Positions 61,000-64,000 of a stretch of DNA of 64,000 nt are shown piece after piece. The notes under the pieces are model-generated. The model saw only the letters and a list, made by a program, of their open reading frames with translations, was not told the origin of the DNA and did not search any database. The translations under genes and the position numbers were made by a program. This stretch comes from Sphingomonas ginsenosidimutans (GTDB lineage Bacteria; Pseudomonadota; Alphaproteobacteria; Sphingomonadales; Sphingomonadaceae): NCBI RefSeq assembly GCF_002374835.1, contig NZ_NWVD01000003.1:1-64000 (forward strand), in the 5' to 3' direction. The first letter of the stretch is position 1. Each line of letters starts with the position of its first letter.

Positions 61000-63900
61000 G
61001 CGCCAGCACCGACCCCGGCAGCCGCAGCGCCAGCGTGAAGCGGCCCTCGTCGGCCGCGCGCGTCACCGTCGCGCCCAGCTGGCGTGCGGAGGTGTCGACC
61101 AGCAACGTGCCGAAGCCGCGCACGTCGCCGGCGCGGTCGTCGTCGGATGCCGCGCCGCCAACCCCGCCGCGCTCCACCCAGTCCAGCACCACACCGTCCC
61201 CATCACGCCGCCATGTCACGTCCAGCCTGCCCTCGCTTCCTTCCGCCAGCGCCCCGTATTTCACCGAATTGGTCGCCCACTCGTGCAGCATCAGCGCGAG
61301 CGAGGAAAGGCAGCTGCGGTCGATCCGAACGTCCGGGCCGGCCACAACGATCCCGGCGTGATCGCGATAGGGCGCGATCGTCGCGGCGACGAGATCGGCG
61401 AGCGCGATCGCCTGCTGCTCGCCGGTGGGGGAAGCGAGCGCATGCGCGCGCCCCAGCGCGGCGATCCGTTCGCGCATGTCGTCGGCGAAGGTGCGCACGT
61501 CGTCATGGCTGCGCGCCGCGGTGCTCACCATCCCGCCGATGATCGCGAACAGGTTCTTCACGCGATGGTTCATCTCGCGCAGCATCAGCTCGCGGGTTTC
61601 GGCGACCGCATATTCGGGGGTCACGTCGATCGACACACCCACCATCCGGCGCGGGCTGGCACCCGCGATGGTGCGCCCGAATCCCTTGATCCAGCGGGTG
61701 TCGCCGGTCGGGGTCAGGACGCGGAAGCTCGCCTCGAAATCGGCCTCGCCGCGCTCGGCGATGCGCAACGCATCCTCCACGCGGGGGCGGTCCTCGGGGT
61801 CGATCCGCGCCATCAGCCCGTCGATCGCCATCCCCGGCACGCCCTCCACCCCGAACAGCGCCTGTTCCGCGCCGTCCAGCACCGTCTCGCCGGTATCCGG
61901 GCAATATTCCCACACGCCGATCCCGCCGGCGCGGATCGCCAGCCCCAGCCGCTCGCGCTCGTCGGCCAGCTGGCGTTCCAGCGCCAGCGCATCGGTGATG
62001 TCGGTCAGCACCAGCGTCGCGCCATCGATCCGGCCGTTCTGCAAGCGGTAGGGCAGCGTGCGCAGCGCGAAGGTGCGGGCGCCGTCGCGACTGGTGACGC
62101 GCCGCTGCGTCGCGGGCGCGCCCGCAGCGACCGCGCGCGCGTCGGCGACGTAGTCGGCATCGTCCAGCCCGCTCGCCACATCGGTCAGCGGGCGTCCGCG
62201 ATCGACCGGCTGGAGCGGGAAGATCGTGGTCGCGGCGGCGGTATAGTTGCGGATGCGCAGATCGGCATCGACCACCACCACCGCCAGATCGGTCGATTCG
62301 AAGAAATTGCGCAGGTCGGCATTGGCGACGGTCAGCTGGTCGACCTTGGTCTTCAACTCGTCGTTGACGGTCGACAGCTCTTCGTTGGTCGATTGAAGCT
62401 CCTCGTTCATCGACATCATTTCTTCGTTGGAGCTCTTCAGTTCCTCGTTCGCGGTCTCCAGTTCCTCCACCGCGGAACGCAGCCGGTGGCGCGTCAGCCG
62501 CAGTTCGTCCTCCAGCGCCTCCAGATGGTCGTCGCCCTCCGCCAGGTCGACCGCGTCGGGATCGTCGGCGGGGCGGAACGGGCCGGCATCGCGGAACACG
62601 AACAGCAAGGTGCCGTCGCCCAGCGGGTCGCACACCACCTCCACCGGCTGGATGCCGAATTCGTTCGCCACCTCGACGTCGCGGGCCACCACCTGCCGGC
62701 GCCCGTCGCGCGCCTGCCGCAGCAGCGGGCCGATGACGTCGCGCAGGCCAGGCCGCGCCAGCGTGATCGCACTCGATCCGCCGGTGCGCGATACGGGGAA
62801 GTCGAAATAGCGGCTCAGCCGCCCGTGCGCCGCCAGGATCGCGCCGTCCTGGTCCAGCACCATGCTGGGCGGGGCGTAACGATCGACCAGCCGGCGCATC
62901 GCGGCCTGATCCTCGGCCAGCGTGCCCGCGCCGTCGCGCCCCGCCCGGTCGCGGCGCGGCGCGGCCTGGCGCAGCCCGCCGGGCAGGTCGATCGGATAGG
63001 CCGGGGCGCCCGGCGACCGGGTGAACAGCCGCGCATGGCGATCGATCGCGGGGAACAGATGCTCGAACCGCCCGACGCTTTCGGACGGCCCAAGGAACAG
63101 GAAGCCGCCGGGCCGGATTGCATAATGCAGCAGCGGCAGCACCGTCTGCTGCAACCGGTCATCGAAATAAATCAGCAGGTTGCGGCACGACACCAGGTCG
63201 ACGCGCGAAAACGGCGGATCCTTGACCAGGCTATGGTTGGAGAAGCGGATGAGGTCGCGGATCGCGGTCGTCATCGTGAACCGCTCGCCATGCGGCACGG
63301 TATAGCGTTCGCGCAACGCCGCCGGAATGTCCGCCAGCGCCGCGACCGGATAGGTGCCCTCCCGCGCGATCGCCAGCATCTGTTCGTCGATGTCGGTGGC
63401 GAAGATCTGCACCGCCGCCGGCTCCCCCGCCTCGCGCGCGGCCTCGGCGAACAGCATCGCGATCGTGTACGCTTCCTCCCCGCTCGAACAACCGGGAATC
63501 CAAACGCGCACGTCCTCGCCCGGGTCCCGCCCCGCCAGCAGCGGCGCGATCGCCTCGGCGCGCAGCAGCTCGAACAAAGCGGCGTCGCGGAAGAAGCGCG
63601 TGACATTGATCAGCAGGTCGCGGAACAGCGCCTCGCATTCGTCGGCGTCGCTACGAATCCGCGCCAGATAGCCGCGCCCGCTGTCGATCCCTAGGACGTG
63701 CATCCGCCGCTCGACCCGGCGGATCAGCGTCGAGCGCTTGTAGCCCGAGAAGTCGTGCCCGACCGCCTGGCGCAGCACGCGGCACAGGTCGTCGACATGG
63801 TCGGCGACCACGGTCGCCTCGCTTTCCAGCGGATCGCCCGCGCGCCGCGCGAAGAAGCTGGACAGGCATGCGATGATCTCGCCGGGCGGGCGCACGTAAT

Positions 63901-64000
63901 CGACCAGCCCGGTGCCGACCGCCGACAGCGGCATCCCGTCGTAACGCGCGGTGTCCGGCTGCTGGACGACGCACACACCGCCGTTTTCCTTCACCGCGCG
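60992..64000 (-). CDS. CheB/CheR-PAS-HWE hybrid sensor kinase (5' truncated by the window)
   Basis: Over 1000 residues present; the N-terminus lies beyond base 64000. Starts with the end of a CheB methylesterase domain (DTARYDGMPLSAVGTGLVDYV), then a CheR methyltransferase domain (RDLLINVTRFFRD, SCRNLLIYF), a long coiled coil (EELETANEELKSSNEEMMS), two PAS domains and a HisKA_2/HWE kinase with the phospho-acceptor in MNHRVKNLF, N-box HEWATNSVKYGAL and GFGTLLVD. Senses an unknown signal, and pairs with the small response regulator downstream. Confidence 0.92.
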   Translation of the reverse strand, partial: RAVKENGGVCVVQQPDTARYDGMPLSAVGTGLVDYVRPPGEIIACLSSFFARRAGDPLESEATVVADHVDDLCRVLRQAVGHDFSGYKRSTLIRRVERRMHVLGIDSGRGYLARIRSDADECEALFRDLLINVTRFFRDAALFELLRAEAIAPLLAGRDPGEDVRVWIPGCSSGEEAYTIAMLFAEAAREAGEPAAVQIFATDIDEQMLAIAREGTYPVAALADIPAALRERYTVPHGERFTMTTAIRDLIRFSNHSLVKDPPFSRVDLVSCRNLLIYFDDRLQQTVLPLLHYAIRPGGFLFLGPSESVGRFEHLFPAIDRHARLFTRSPGAPAYPIDLPGGLRQAAPRRDRAGRDGAGTLAEDQAAMRRLVDRYAPPSMVLDQDGAILAAHGRLSRYFDFPVSRTGGSSAITLARPGLRDVIGPLLRQARDGRRQVVARDVEVANEFGIQPVEVVCDPLGDGTLLFVFRDAGPFRPADDPDAVDLAEGDDHLEALEDELRLTRHRLRSAVEELETANEELKSSNEEMMSMNEELQSTNEELSTVNDELKTKVDQLTVANADLRNFFESTDLAVVVVDADLRIRNYTAAATTIFPLQPVDRGRPLTDVASGLDDADYVADARAVAAGAPATQRRVTSRDGARTFALRTLPYRLQNGRIDGATLVLTDITDALALERQLADERERLGLAIRAGGIGVWEYCPDTGETVLDGAEQALFGVEGVPGMAIDGLMARIDPEDRPRVEDALRIAERGEADFEASFRVLTPTGDTRWIKGFGRTIAGASPRRMVGVSIDVTPEYAVAETRELMLREMNHRVKNLFAIIGGMVSTAARSHDDVRTFADDMRERIAALGRAHALASPTGEQQAIALADLVAATIAPYRDHAGIVVAGPDVRIDRSCLSSLALMLHEWATNSVKYGALAEGSEGRLDVTWRRDGDGVVLDWVERGGVGGAASDDDRAGDVRGFGTLLVDTSARQLGATVTRAADEGRFTLALRLPGSVLAHG

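Noticed and set aside
60998..63694. 898-residue plus-strand open frame opposite the sensor kinase
   Set aside because: Antisense composition and no family features; the minus strand has CheR, PAS and HWE domains in order.

Overview
The window is high-GC (about 70%) DNA from an alphaproteobacterium. Gene content, small DUF families and flagellar promoter style suggest a sphingomonad (Sphingomonas or a close relative). This is inferred from family knowledge, not from a database search. It opens with the 5' end of a 16S rRNA gene on the minus strand, preceded by its promoter and antitermination leader, and closes inside a large CheB/CheR-type sensor kinase.

Region 1 (1-16900) is mixed chromosomal housekeeping. 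It holds an oligosaccharide flippase, a glycosyltransferase-like protein, the translation genes hisS-prfA and prmC, a DUF4167 protein, a DUF1345 membrane protein, an M61 peptidase, pyrophosphatase (ppa) with a textbook terminator, a three-gene SMR/GNAT/EamA operon, a decayed VapBC-like pair, ispG, a DUF1993 protein and a membrane acyltransferase.

Region 2 (16907-54612) is an almost complete flagellar cluster. On the minus strand lie flgBCDEFGHIJKL, then motA-motB. Divergent from flgB is a plus-strand set: a compact PomA/PomB-like stator pair, flgA, flgM, flgN, a lytic transglycosylase, flhA and fliA. Three tandem, nearly identical flagellin genes follow on the minus strand. Divergent from them runs a sigma-54 activator gene coupled to fliEFGHIJ, then fliK-fliLMNOPQR-flhB, then fliD-fliS. 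Control can be read from the DNA: GG-N10-GC sigma-54 promoters stand before flgB, the lytic transglycosylase-flhA-fliA operon, fliK and probably the compact stator operon. An identical sigma-28 box (CTAAAG-N14-GYCGTTT, with one variant) stands before flgM, all three flagellins and fliD. CGGCA/TGCCG palindromes near several of these are candidate activator sites, and a GTTAACCAT (CtrA-type) half-site lies upstream of the activator. The implied hierarchy is CtrA?, then sigma-54 activator, then hook-basal body and FliA, then filament genes, with FlgM as the checkpoint.

Region 3 (54613-64000) holds a REP-like palindrome, a ZntB/CorA transporter, a CysG-type siroheme protein with a remnant methyltransferase domain, lysA, an LptM-like lipoprotein and argH. 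argH is head-to-head with a TlpA-like lipoprotein, their start codons overlapping. A small lipoprotein, a single-domain response regulator and the truncated kinase finish the window.

Most notable points: the reduced stator pair (a PomA homologue without TM1 and a MotB homologue with a shortened OmpA domain), the five-member sigma-28 regulon, a probable leaderless sigma-54 transcript, a hisS gene whose C-terminal third has clearly lower GC, an in-frame internal deletion in a PIN toxin, and a G-quadruplex motif upstream of prmC.
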